This document shows positions 1-6,792 of a DNA stretch of 42,070 bases, in pieces. Each line of letters opens with the position of its first letter. Within the stretch, counting starts at the first letter, position 1. Under the pieces are notes generated by a model. That model was not told the origin of the DNA. It worked only from the letters and a program-made list of their open reading frames with translations, and ran no database searches. Source of the DNA: Pseudoselenomonas ruminantium (lineage in GTDB: Bacteria > Bacillota > Negativicutes > Selenomonadales > Selenomonadaceae); the NCBI RefSeq assembly GCF_900113715.1, contig NZ_FOQK01000027.1:1-42070 (forward strand), written 5' to 3'. Both the position numbers and the translations under genes were made by a program.

Positions 1-14
1 CTGGTTCTTCAGGG

Positions 15-308
15 TCAAGGCCAGGTGTCAGTGATAGGTTTCTGCTTATTCAATATGTCCTTCATTTCCTTCATGTACTGTCTCCTTGCTTCCTCAGGGT
101 CGATGGTGGGTTTTGGGGGAGCAGAAGGAGTCGGTTTTGGCATTGGTTTTTCTTTATCCCAATTCCATAAGTCTTTTAAACCTTTTATAAGTTTACGAAA
201 TGGATTTTCAGGATTAGGATTGCTTGTAGGAGAGGCTTGCTTTATTGCCCCACCAGTTACCATGTCCAGTTCCATATCGTCCAGTTTGTTCATCATCAGC
301 TTATCCAT
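15..308 (-). CDS. Double-glycine-leader secreted peptide (bacteriocin-like)
   Basis: This small gene encodes 97 residues. The first 20 read as a double-glycine leader: the segment LDDMELDMVTGG (residues 9-20) fits the LSxxELxxIxGG type of leader that peptidase-containing ABC exporters remove after the second glycine. The predicted 77-residue mature part is rich in Pro, Lys and charged residues, has no cysteine, and carries a proline-rich stretch around residues 54-69, so it is not an obvious lanthipeptide or pediocin. A strong ribosome binding site (TAAGGAGG) sits 8 bases before the ATG. No exporter, modification enzyme or immunity gene is visible, though one could lie left of the window. The leader and start are seen in the sequence; export as a bacteriocin or signal is inference. 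Base composition is AT-richer than the genes right of 1.8 kb, in keeping with the mobile element it lies in. Confidence 0.72.
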   Translation of the reverse strand: MDKLMMNKLDDMELDMVTGGAIKQASPTSNPNPENPFRKLIKGLKDLWNWDKEKPMPKPTPSAPPKPTIDPEEARRQYMKEMKDILNKQKPITDTWP

Positions 309-428
309 TTCATTTTCCTCCTTACATCTTAGGGGGGTTGTTATCTTGCTTTCTGTTCTTTATATCCCCGAAGTGGAGAAAGTGTTTAGGGAGATAGAGA
401 AATTTTTTTTGTACTTGACGGCGTAATG

Positions 429-457
429 GCTTTCTCCGATATGGGGAAGGCTTTTTT
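429..457 (+). terminator. Intrinsic terminator, plus strand
   Basis: A 9-bp stem (429-437 with 443-451, two or three G-U pairs as RNA), loop GATAT, followed by six T. No plus-strand gene is seen before it, so it may end a transcript entering from the left or an antisense RNA over the peptide gene. Confidence 0.55.
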
Positions 458-607
458 CTTTTGGCTGGTCGTTCATCGGGAGCAACGGGACGGGCAAGCT
501 ATAAGAAAGTACGCGGAGGGCGGCGGTGTGGCTATTGTTGGTGTACGTTTTATGCTTTACATGGAGGAACAGGACAACGGCTTTCCGATTTGAGGACACA
601 TAAGGGT

Positions 608-641
608 GTGTAAAATATAGGGTATAGGCTAAACTTTACGC
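608..641. promoter_or_regulatory. Inverted-repeat site 1 upstream of recombinase
   Basis: GTGTAAA (608-614) faces TTTACGC (635-641), giving a 34-bp imperfect dyad. A second dyad of the same make lies at 691-726, and both share CTAAACTTTAC in their right arms. The size and position suit a resolvase binding site (res-like) or operator. This is inference from layout. Confidence 0.45.
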
Positions 642-670
642 AAAAATGGAACGGAAAATATAGGTTTTTG

Positions 671-699
671 TTGACTTTCCGATATGGATTGTGTAAACT
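671..699 (+). promoter_or_regulatory. Promoter of the serine recombinase
   Basis: TTGACT (671-676), 17 bp, TAAACT (694-699). The -10 lies inside the left arm of inverted-repeat site 2, so a protein bound there would block transcription, as expected for an autoregulated resolvase. Confidence 0.55.
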
Positions 700-726
700 A
701 AAGAAAAATCAGCCTAAACTTTACAC
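691..726. promoter_or_regulatory. Inverted-repeat site 2 upstream of recombinase
   Basis: GTGTAAA (691-697) faces TTTACAC (720-726), a perfect 7-bp inverted repeat spanning 36 bp. It overlaps the -10 and ends 14 bp before the recombinase start. Together with site 1 it may be the crossover or accessory site of the enzyme. Confidence 0.45.
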
Positions 727-740
727 GGAGGATACAAACA

Positions 741-1313
741 ATGATACGTTATTATGTGCGGGTTTCCAGTATGGAGCAGAAAACGGATAGGCAGTTGATG
801 GCTTATGATGGAGCAGATATTGTTTACGCTGACAAAATGACTGGTGCAACGAAGGACAGACCGCAATTACAAGCTATGCTGAACGACTTAAAGAGCGGTG
901 ATGTGGTTGTGGTTAAGAGCATAGACAGGCTTTCACGAAGTACAAAAGACTTACTGGACATAGTAGACACAATAAAGGAACAGGGAGCAGGGCTTAGAAT
1001 CCTTGACATGAAAATAGACACAAGCGACAAACTGGGAGAGTTCTTTTTGACGGTGTTGGGTGCCATTGGTCAGCTTGAGCGAAAAACAATCAAAGAACGT
1101 ACACGGGAAGGGATAGCCATTGCCAAGACCAAAGGAAAGTACACGGGACGGAAAAAGGGAGCTATTGCCTTGAAAGGGGACGCTCTGGAGCGGTTCAAAA
1201 GATTCTACGGCTTAGGTATGAACAAATCGGACATAGCTAAAGAGTTCAACGTGTCACGACCAACGATTTACAAGTGGATTGACGAGTTAAAGGAACGGGG
1301 AGAAATCGAATAA
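741..1313 (+). CDS. Serine recombinase, resolvase/invertase family
   Basis: The 190-residue protein has the small serine recombinase layout. The N-terminal catalytic domain (about 1-125) contains YYVRVSSMEQ with the likely nucleophile Ser9, the SIDRLSRSTKDLL segment near residue 62, and the E-helix region with LERKTIKERTREGI. A C-terminal helix-turn-helix of the Hin type (about 155-185) includes SDIAKEFNVSRPTIYKW. Such enzymes resolve cointegrates or invert DNA between short sites through a 5'-phosphoserine link. The start follows GGAGG with good spacing. The gene stands alone with its own promoter and terminator at the right end of an integrated element. It need not be the enzyme that integrated the element, because tRNA-targeted integration is normally done by tyrosine recombinases, which would lie outside the window. 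Confidence 0.93.
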   Translation: MIRYYVRVSSMEQKTDRQLMAYDGADIVYADKMTGATKDRPQLQAMLNDLKSGDVVVVKSIDRLSRSTKDLLDIVDTIKEQGAGLRILDMKIDTSDKLGEFFLTVLGAIGQLERKTIKERTREGIAIAKTKGKYTGRKKGAIALKGDALERFKRFYGLGMNKSDIAKEFNVSRPTIYKWIDELKERGEIE

Positions 1314-1319
1314 GCATGG

Positions 1320-1345
1320 GCACTTCCGAGAGGGAGTGCTTTTTT
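1320..1345 (+). terminator. Terminator of the serine recombinase
   Basis: An 8-bp stem (1320-1327 with 1332-1339, one G-U pair), GAGA loop, then six T. It starts 6 bp after the stop codon. Confidence 0.85.
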
Positions 1346-1673
1346 GTTTCAAGAGTATGTCAGAATGAGCAAAAGGGTATAGTTATATAGGCTGATGGGG
1401 AACGGGGCTTGTAGGCAACGTGGTGGCTTCTGATGGGCTATTTTGCTAACGTTAAAACGTTTATGTGGTAGGTGGGTAATATTTTTTTCAGACCTGTGAA
1501 AGCGTGTCAAAATAACTACGTCCCCTCTAATTGGTTTAAGCATTATGCAGGTAGTTATGGTTTTAACCGTGGAAAAAGAAATACTTGACAAAAGCGCAAC
1601 GCACAATTAAAATTGATAACATACTTGACAAACAATTAAAAATTCCATATTTGAAATTAGGTATACTTGCAGG
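1346..1673. other. Non-coding right end of the integrated element
   Basis: No gene is supported. The stretch is AT-rich and repeat-rich: ATAACTAC (1512-1519) and GTAGTTAT (1551-1558) form an inverted pair, and the heptamer ATACTTG occurs at 1581, 1621 and 1663, that is at 40-42 bp intervals leading up to the tRNA-Arg fragment. A promoter-like TTGACA-N17-TAAAAT lies at 1585-1613. This layout resembles the recombinase and excisionase arm sites beside an attachment site, which is inference. Confidence 0.5.
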
Positions 1674-1740
1674 AGCTGGATTAGAGTATTTGACTACGAA
1701 TCAAAGGGTCGGGGGTTCGAGTCCCTCCTGGGTCACCATT
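1674..1740 (+). repeat. 3' tRNA-Arg(ACG) fragment, attachment-site scar
   Basis: These 67 bp are identical to nucleotides 14-78 of the intact tRNA-Arg(ACG) gene plus the next 2 bp (intact copy on the minus strand; shared part 11048-11114). The fragment has the D-arm end, anticodon arm with ACG, T arm and CCA, but not the first 13 nucleotides. Instead it is preceded by unrelated AT-rich DNA, so it cannot fold as a tRNA. A good terminator follows, as after a real tRNA gene. Elements that integrate into tRNA genes restore the gene at one end and leave a 3' piece at the other. The element therefore lies to the left, and its intact tRNA-Arg partner should be outside the window. The intact copy at 11 kb is in the opposite orientation and is not that partner in a simple event. 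Confidence 0.85.
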
Positions 1741-1750
1741 TTGACTGATA

Positions 1751-1782
1751 AGTCCTTATTCCTTCGGGATAAGGGCTTTTTT
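1751..1782 (+). terminator. Terminator after the tRNA-Arg fragment
   Basis: An 11-bp stem with one bulged T and a UUCG tetraloop, then six T. It probably ended the original chromosomal tRNA-Arg transcript, which supports the view that the chromosome lies to the right of the scar. Confidence 0.8.
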
Positions 1783-1804
1783 GTTTTTCCAGACTGAACA
1801 CAGC

Positions 1805-1848
1805 AAAAACGTGGCTATTGCACCATACCAGGCAACAGCCACGTTTTT
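1805..1848 (-). terminator. Terminator of the metQ operon
   Basis: A long hairpin (arms 1805-1821 and 1832-1848, one G-U pair) with A and T tracts on both sides lies 5 bp past the metQ stop. It can work on both strands. Confidence 0.8.
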
Positions 1849-1853
1849 GTTAT

Positions 1854-2672
1854 CTATTTCTCTTCGGGGACATACCAAAGCCCCTTATTGTTTTTCTGCA
1901 TGTACTCTTTGAACTCCACCGAATGATAGGCATCAGCGATATCCTTGACCCACTTGGCATCCTTGTCTTTCTCACGCACCACGAGCTGGAGCAGCAGGTG
2001 CGGCAGGATGTCTTCGGTCAGCAAGGCAGTCTGCGGATCGATTTTGGCATTATAGACAATCGATCCCGTGATCACGATGAAATCGAAATCCGTGCGCACG
2101 GCAGGGATGTTGAGGGACTTCATCTCCGTGAAGCGCAGATTATACGGATTTTCAATGATATCAGCCTGGGTTACCGTCGACAGGTCTTTCTGGGGATTGA
2201 GCTTTATCCAGCCAGCCTTCTGCAAGAGTGCATAGGCGCGGGCAGTATTGGCCGCATCATTGGGCACCGCGATATGGTCGCCGGCGGCAATCTCCTTCAG
2301 GTCCGACTTCTTGCCAGGGTAAATCCCTGCCGGCACCGTGGGAATCGGCGTGATAGCTGCCAATTTGCCCCCCTGCTTCTGATTGAAGTTTTCCATATAA
2401 GCCGTGTGCTGCTCGACATTGAAGTCCACTTCGCCATCGTTGAGCACCACATCCGCCTGCAATAGATCCGACATATCCTTTCCGACCAGCTTATAGCCCT
2501 TCGCTTCCAGGATCGGCTTCACGCCCTGTTCAAACAGTTCCGAGTATGGCCCCTGGGATTTGCTGTATACCAGTTCTTTCTTGTCCGCACCATTATCGCT
2601 CTGCGAGCCGCAGCCTGCTGCCAGTAAAGCCGTAATCGCCAAAGCGGCTGCTATCCATTTTCTAAGTTTCAT
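1854..2672 (-). CDS. metQ: Methionine ABC transporter substrate-binding lipoprotein
   Basis: MetQ/NlpA family lipoprotein of 272 residues, the binding component of the MetNIQ importer. The N-terminus has a lysine-arginine start, a hydrophobic segment and a lipobox ending LAAGC, with Cys21 as the predicted acylation site. The mature part shows family features such as VYSKSQGPYSELFEQ near residues 35-50 and the DGEVDFNVEQHTAYM block near 77-91, where ligand contacts lie in this family. AAGGA stands 9 bases before the ATG. It is the last gene of an operon with metI (28 bp gap) and metN. Methionine, its sulfoxides or N-acylated forms are the usual ligands; which one applies here cannot be read from the sequence. 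The amidohydrolase in the same operon makes an N-acyl amino acid plausible. Confidence 0.9.
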   Translation of the reverse strand: MKLRKWIAAALAITALLAAGCGSQSDNGADKKELVYSKSQGPYSELFEQGVKPILEAKGYKLVGKDMSDLLQADVVLNDGEVDFNVEQHTAYMENFNQKQGGKLAAITPIPTVPAGIYPGKKSDLKEIAAGDHIAVPNDAANTARAYALLQKAGWIKLNPQKDLSTVTQADIIENPYNLRFTEMKSLNIPAVRTDFDFIVITGSIVYNAKIDPQTALLTEDILPHLLLQLVVREKDKDAKWVKDIADAYHSVEFKEYMQKNNKGLWYVPEEK

Positions 2673-2700
2673 GATTTATCATCCTTTCCCCAACATAATG

Positions 2701-3360
2701 TCAATGACCGCGGGCTTTCGCCGCAAAGAAATTTCCTGCCGACTGGATCAGCTGTACGAACACCACGAGGACAATGACCGTAAACAGCATCAACGGAAAA
2801 TTCATGCGCTCGTAGCCATAAGTCAGTGCCAGATCTCCTACACCGCCAGCACCGATAGCCCCAGCCATGGCCGTGGCCCCTAGCAAGCCAATCGTCCCCG
2901 TCGTCACCGATAAGATCAGCGATGCTTTCGCCTCCGGCAGCAGGAAATACCAGATGGTCTCCCAGTAGGATGCCCCCATCGATTTAGCCGTTTCAAATAT
3001 CCCCGGGTTGACTTCCAAAAAAGAGTTCTCAAACAAGCGGGCCAGATACGGCGTGATGAATACCACCAGCGGCACCAATGCCGCCGTAGTACCGATGCGT
3101 GTTCCCACGAGCATCTTCGTCAGCGGCAGGATGAAGACCAGCAGGATGATGAACGGCACACTGCGTACGGTATTCACCACAGAATTCACGAGCACGTAGA
3201 TGCGCCGGTTCGGGATAAGCCCCTGCTGGCGGCTCACCACTAAGGTCACGGCAATAAATAACGCCAACATCGTGCCAATGGCCAAGGCCACAAAGACCAT
3301 ATATAAAGTCTGCTCTGCCGCCAGCACCAGCTGCTCCGGCGATACTCCAAGTTCTATCAT
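2701..3360 (-). CDS. metI: Methionine ABC transporter permease
   Basis: Membrane subunit of 219 residues, normal for MetI. It has about five hydrophobic segments, including one at 15-38, and the coupling loop with the EAA-type motif (NPGIFETAKSMGASYWETIW, about 127-146) that docks on the ATPase MetN. The start codon overlaps the metN stop by 4 bp (ATGA), which implies translational coupling. Its product forms the MetN2I2 core in the inner membrane and takes substrate from MetQ. The order metN-metI-metQ is the common one. Confidence 0.93.
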   Translation of the reverse strand: MIELGVSPEQLVLAAEQTLYMVFVALAIGTMLALFIAVTLVVSRQQGLIPNRRIYVLVNSVVNTVRSVPFIILLVFILPLTKMLVGTRIGTTAALVPLVVFITPYLARLFENSFLEVNPGIFETAKSMGASYWETIWYFLLPEAKASLILSVTTGTIGLLGATAMAGAIGAGGVGDLALTYGYERMNFPLMLFTVIVLVVFVQLIQSAGNFFAAKARGH

Positions 3361-4379
3361 ACTGCCACCTCCTGCCAGGCTACTTCATGACTATCCAAAT
3401 ACTCGGTTGCAGCAGCCAAAGACTTCTCCGAGCCAATAAATTTCACAATGAATATCCCCAAAACCACATGCTGCAGTTCCGTTACAGCAGCAAATAAGAC
3501 ACTGCTTTCCACCGGAATCCGGCGATTTATGTTATAGAGGATATTTTCCTTTGCCACATTCCCCTGGAACCGCAGCTTGAGCAATTTATACGCCCGCTCC
3601 TCCTGCTGCAAATCTGCCACCAAGCTTTCCGGCAATACATCGGGAATGACTGTCCGCACAAATCGCTGGGTAATCGGCCGCTGCGGATTGCCAAACACGT
3701 CGAGCACCGCTCCCTGTTCCACGATTTGGCCGTTCTCCATCACCGCCACCCGGTTGCAGATGCGCTGCACGACTTGGATCTGATGGGTAACCAGGATAAT
3801 GGTGATCCCCAGCTGCTGATTGATCTGTGCCAGCAGCTGCAGAATGGATTCCGTAGTATCCGGATCCAGCGCACTGGTCGCCTCATCGCAGAGCAGGATT
3901 TCCGGATTCGTAGCCAAAGCACGGGCAATCCCCACACGCTGTTTCTGCCCGCCCGACAGCTGCCACGGATAGGCATCCTTCTTGCCCTCGAGCTCCACAA
4001 ACGCCAGCAATTCCTCCACCCGCGCAGCTATCTGTTCTGCCGGTGTATGATTGAGCCGTAACGGGATGGCAATGTTTTCATAGACCGTACGCGATTCCAG
4101 CAGATTGAACTGCTGGAATATCATGCCGATCCGCTTGCGCACCCCACGAAGTTCCCCCTCTGTGTAATCGCTCAGCTTGCGTCCATCCAGCTTGACATAG
4201 CCCTGATCTGGCACCTCCAGCGCATTGACCATCCGCAGCAGCGTGGATTTCCCAGCGCCACTGAACCCGATGATCCCCCAGATCTGCCCTTTCTCTATCG
4301 TAAGCGACACATCCCGCAAAGCCTCCACAGTCTGTACATCACTCACAAAGCGCTTGCTGACATGCGAAATCTCAATCAT
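3357..4379 (-). CDS. metN: Methionine ABC transporter ATP-binding protein
   Basis: The 340-residue ATPase has Walker A GFSGAGKST (38-46), the Q-loop near FQQFN (about 88-92), signature LSGGQKQR (141-148), Walker B ILLCDE (161-166) and a switch histidine in LVTHQ. The last 90 or so residues fit the C-terminal NIL/ACT-like domain through which methionine inhibits MetNI in E. coli. I placed the start at 4379 because the protein begins MIEISHVSKRF there and AGGAGG lies at the right distance; the longer upstream frame is out of keeping with the family and lies inside the amidohydrolase gene. The start overlaps the amidohydrolase end by 8 bp. Confidence 0.94.
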   Translation of the reverse strand: MIEISHVSKRFVSDVQTVEALRDVSLTIEKGQIWGIIGFSGAGKSTLLRMVNALEVPDQGYVKLDGRKLSDYTEGELRGVRKRIGMIFQQFNLLESRTVYENIAIPLRLNHTPAEQIAARVEELLAFVELEGKKDAYPWQLSGGQKQRVGIARALATNPEILLCDEATSALDPDTTESILQLLAQINQQLGITIILVTHQIQVVQRICNRVAVMENGQIVEQGAVLDVFGNPQRPITQRFVRTVIPDVLPESLVADLQQEERAYKLLKLRFQGNVAKENILYNINRRIPVESSVLFAAVTELQHVVLGIFIVKFIGSEKSLAAATEYLDSHEVAWQEVAV

Positions 4380-5529
4380 GCTGCCACACCTCCTGCCTGA
4401 GTGCCTCCACTGCCAAACGTGCCATATATGCCGCGGCGGGATAAAGCGCCTGCGGATTGGCAACGAACTTCGGATTATGGTTGACCGGTCCCAGCCCGGT
4501 ACCGATGAGGGAAAACATCCCGGGGATATCATCCAGATAATAGGCAAAATCCTCACCGCCCAACGATGCTGCTGCTTGACGCACGGTAAGGCCTGCCTTC
4601 TGTGCCGTTTGCCGGGCAAAACCATAGAGCTTCGCATCGTTGCTGGTCACTGGCGGGCCAGCTGTATACCGAACCTTGGCCGTCCCGCCAAAGGTCGCTG
4701 CCACGCCCTGCGCGATTTCCTCCAGCCGCCGCTGGATAAACGCCCGTGTCTCCGGCGTCTGGGTACGGACAGTTCCCTCCAGCTGCACTTTGCCCGGGAT
4801 GACATTCCAAGTGTTGCCGCCATGGAACTGGGTGACGGTAACTACCGCTGCCTCCAGCGGACTTGCATTGCGGCTGACGATGCTCTGCAGGCTCGTGACG
4901 AAGGACGATCCCATGAGGATGGTATCCGTTCCCCGTTCCGGATGCGCAGCATGGGCGCCCTTGCCCTCGAAGTCCACCTCGAACCGGTCTACCGCCGCCA
5001 TGACTGGGCCAGTCATGAGCCCGACCTCGCCCACGGGAAACAATGGCGACGTGTGCAAGCCGAAGATTGCCCGCACACCGTCAAGGACGCCTGTTTCCAA
5101 GATCCTCTTCGCCCCACCTGGTGCTTCCTCTGCCGGCTGGAAGATCAGCAGCACCTTCCCGGAAAGCTGCGCCTCCTGCTTTTTCAGCAGCAAGGCCGCC
5201 CCCAAAAGAGCAGCTGCATGGAAGTCATGGCCGCAGGCATGCATTTTCCCTGGCCGCTGTGACCGATAGGGCAAATCTGTCTGCTCATCGATCGGCAGCG
5301 CATCGATGTCAGCCCGCAAAGCTATCAACGGTTCTCCCTGACCGACCTCTGCCACCAGGCCAGTTGCCAGCGGCAGATCCAAGATATGGATCCCTGCCGC
5401 AGCCAGGACATCCTTCAAGCAGACTGTCGTCTCATATTCTTCATAAGACAGTTCCGGGTGTCGATGCAGCCAGTAAAACGTCTCCGTGATTTCCTGCTTT
5501 ATTTTCTCTTCATAGCTATTATCCGGCAT
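4372..5529 (-). CDS. M20-family amidohydrolase (N-acyl amino acid hydrolase)
   Basis: Zinc or manganese dependent amidohydrolase of 385 residues in the hippurate / IAA-amino-acid hydrolase branch of peptidase family M20. Visible motifs are WLHRHPELSYEE (20-31), MHACGHDFH (97-105) with metal ligands Cys99, His101 and His104, QPAEEAPGG (131-139) with the catalytic and ligand glutamates, and GGEDFAYY near the C-terminus. It is the first gene of the metNIQ operon. The start at 5529 follows AAAGGAGG; two earlier in-frame starts precede that site. In B. subtilis, related amidohydrolases (SndA, SndB) sit with amino acid importers and remove N-acetyl groups from modified cysteines. By analogy this enzyme may deacylate the cargo of the adjacent MetNIQ. 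The substrate is inference. Confidence 0.88.
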   Translation of the reverse strand: MPDNSYEEKIKQEITETFYWLHRHPELSYEEYETTVCLKDVLAAAGIHILDLPLATGLVAEVGQGEPLIALRADIDALPIDEQTDLPYRSQRPGKMHACGHDFHAAALLGAALLLKKQEAQLSGKVLLIFQPAEEAPGGAKRILETGVLDGVRAIFGLHTSPLFPVGEVGLMTGPVMAAVDRFEVDFEGKGAHAAHPERGTDTILMGSSFVTSLQSIVSRNASPLEAAVVTVTQFHGGNTWNVIPGKVQLEGTVRTQTPETRAFIQRRLEEIAQGVAATFGGTAKVRYTAGPPVTSNDAKLYGFARQTAQKAGLTVRQAAASLGGEDFAYYLDDIPGMFSLIGTGLGPVNHNPKFVANPQALYPAAAYMARLAVEALRQEVWQHD

Positions 5530-5560
5530 GATCCCGCCTCCTTTATTCATACTTATCATA

Positions 5561-5602
5561 TATGTTATGTCTATATAATAACATATTATCCCCCTTTGTC
5601 AA
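5561..5602 (-). promoter_or_regulatory. Promoter and palindromic operator of the amidohydrolase-metNIQ operon
   Basis: On the minus strand TTGACA (5602-5597), 16 bp, TATTAT (5580-5575). A perfect 8-bp inverted repeat, TATGTTAT (5561-5568) and ATAACATA (5578-5585) with a 9-bp spacer, covers the -10 and start point. A repressor bound there would block the promoter. The leader is only about 40 nt, too short for a SAM riboswitch. Confidence 0.6.
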
Positions 5603-5705
5603 CATAGATGTGAAAAATATTGTTATTTTTACCAGATAATGTAAACTTTATTCTATATTATCCCTTCCCTTGTGTTTATGAAGAGTATTTTCCAGCCTTT
5701 TTTTA

Positions 5706-5744
5706 TTGACTTTTATAAAAAACAGCTGTAACATTGTAAACAAT
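5706..5744 (+). promoter_or_regulatory. Promoter of the BASS transporter gene
   Basis: TTGACT (5706-5711), 17 bp, TAACAT (5729-5734). A short dyad ATTGT-AA-ACAAT (5733-5744) overlaps the start point. It is divergent from the metNIQ operon promoter. Confidence 0.5.
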
Positions 5745-5765
5745 CTACGAAAGGAAGGCATTCAT

Positions 5766-6734
5766 ATGAAATCATTCGAAAGACTCAGTGCATTCATCTC
5801 TAAGTATATGGCTGTTTTCGTCATTCTCGTGGCAGCCATCGCCCTCATCGCCCCCTGGACATTCAAGTGGGCTGCGCCCAAAATCACCATCCTGCTCGGC
5901 ATCGTCATGTTCGGCATGGGCATGACCCTGCGCCTGCGTGACTTCAAGCTCGTATTCCAGCGCCCCAAGGACGTCTTTGTCGGCGCCTTGGCCCAGTTCA
6001 CGATCATGCCAGCACTGGCCTGGCTGCTCGCCAAAGGCTTCGGCCTGCCGCCAGAGCTTGCCGCAGGCGTCATCCTTGTTGGCACCTGCCCGGGCGGTAC
6101 CTCTTCCAACGTCATGACGTACCTGGCCCGCGGCGACGTCGCCCTTTCCGTCTCCATGACGATGACCACCACGGTGCTTGCGCCGATTGTCACGCCGCTC
6201 CTTACCTGGTGGCTGGCCGGCGAATGGGTTGAGATCTCCCTCGCCGCCATGATGATGTCCATCGTACAGGTGGTCATCCTGCCGATTGTCCTCGGCATCG
6301 TCATCAACAGTTTCTTTGAAGAAACCGTACAGAAAATCGTCAAGCTCCTGCCGCTTGTTTCCGTTGTGGCTATCGTACTGATTGTCGGCGGTGTCGTGGC
6401 CGTAAGCTCCCAGCGCATCCTAGAAACCGGCCTGCTGATCATGCTCGTCGTCATGCTGCACAACCTGCTTGGCTACAGCATCGGGTTCCTCATCGCCAAG
6501 GCACTCCATATGAACGTGGCCAAGGCCAAGGCAATCTCCATCGAGGTCGGCATGCAGAACTCCGGTCTTGCTACCTCTCTTGCCATGCTGCACTTCGGTG
6601 CCGCCGCAGCTATCCCAGGCGCCATCTTCAGCGTCTGGCACAACATCTCCGGCTCGCTGGCTGCCAACTATCTTTCCAGCCACATGAATAAGGAGCCAGA
6701 AACTCCCACTTACGAAACTGCCAACGCAGACTAA
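5766..6734 (+). CDS. Bile acid:sodium symporter (BASS) family transporter
   Basis: Membrane protein of 322 residues with eight to ten hydrophobic segments and the BASS core features: the GMGMTLRLRDF block (about residues 50-60), the GTCPGGTSSNVMTYLARGD motif (about 117-135) and the EVGMQNSGLATSLA motif (about 262-275). Both motifs hold conserved sodium or substrate-site residues of the family. Bacterial members carry varied organic acids (for example pantoate, keto acids or methionine-derived acids) with sodium, so the bile acid name need not apply. The start at 5766 follows AAAGGAAGG; an earlier frame start lies inside the promoter. It is divergent from the amidohydrolase-metNIQ operon, which may suggest a related substrate, but this is weak evidence. 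Confidence 0.88.
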   Translation: MKSFERLSAFISKYMAVFVILVAAIALIAPWTFKWAAPKITILLGIVMFGMGMTLRLRDFKLVFQRPKDVFVGALAQFTIMPALAWLLAKGFGLPPELAAGVILVGTCPGGTSSNVMTYLARGDVALSVSMTMTTTVLAPIVTPLLTWWLAGEWVEISLAAMMMSIVQVVILPIVLGIVINSFFEETVQKIVKLLPLVSVVAIVLIVGGVVAVSSQRILETGLLIMLVVMLHNLLGYSIGFLIAKALHMNVAKAKAISIEVGMQNSGLATSLAMLHFGAAAAIPGAIFSVWHNISGSLAANYLSSHMNKEPETPTYETANAD

Positions 6735-6744
6735 GACAAAATAA

Positions 6745-6789
6745 ATGAGGCTATTGCATCGATGCGATGCAATAGCCTCATTTTGTTTT
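6745..6789. terminator. Bidirectional terminator
   Basis: A perfect 16-bp stem (6745-6760 with 6766-6781) and 5-nt loop, followed on the plus strand by TTTGTTTTG. It lies between the convergent BASS and cupin genes. Confidence 0.85.
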
Positions 6790-6792
6790 GTC

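Larger units (their letters stand above)
309..740. other. AT-rich spacer between the peptide gene and the recombinase
   Basis: No convincing gene is seen here. The stretch holds the ribosome binding site of the peptide gene, a plus-strand hairpin terminator (429-457), and two inverted-repeat sites plus a promoter just before the recombinase gene. A possible 79-residue minus-strand frame (360-599) has no ribosome binding site and no recognisable content. Confidence 0.5.

Noticed and set aside
360-599. A 79-codon minus-strand frame
   Set aside because: No ribosome binding site and it runs through a terminator hairpin; composition is not protein-like.
1585-1797. A 70-codon plus-strand frame through the tRNA-Arg fragment
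   Set aside because: It crosses a tRNA remnant and a terminator and has no ribosome binding site.
4380-4637. Upstream extension of metN by 86 codons
   Set aside because: It overlaps the amidohydrolase gene in another frame and is Arg/His-rich; MetN starts at MIEISHV with AGGAGG before it.
5530-5568. SAM riboswitch ahead of the metNIQ operon
   Set aside because: The leader from the predicted start point is about 40 nt and has no S-box-like structure.
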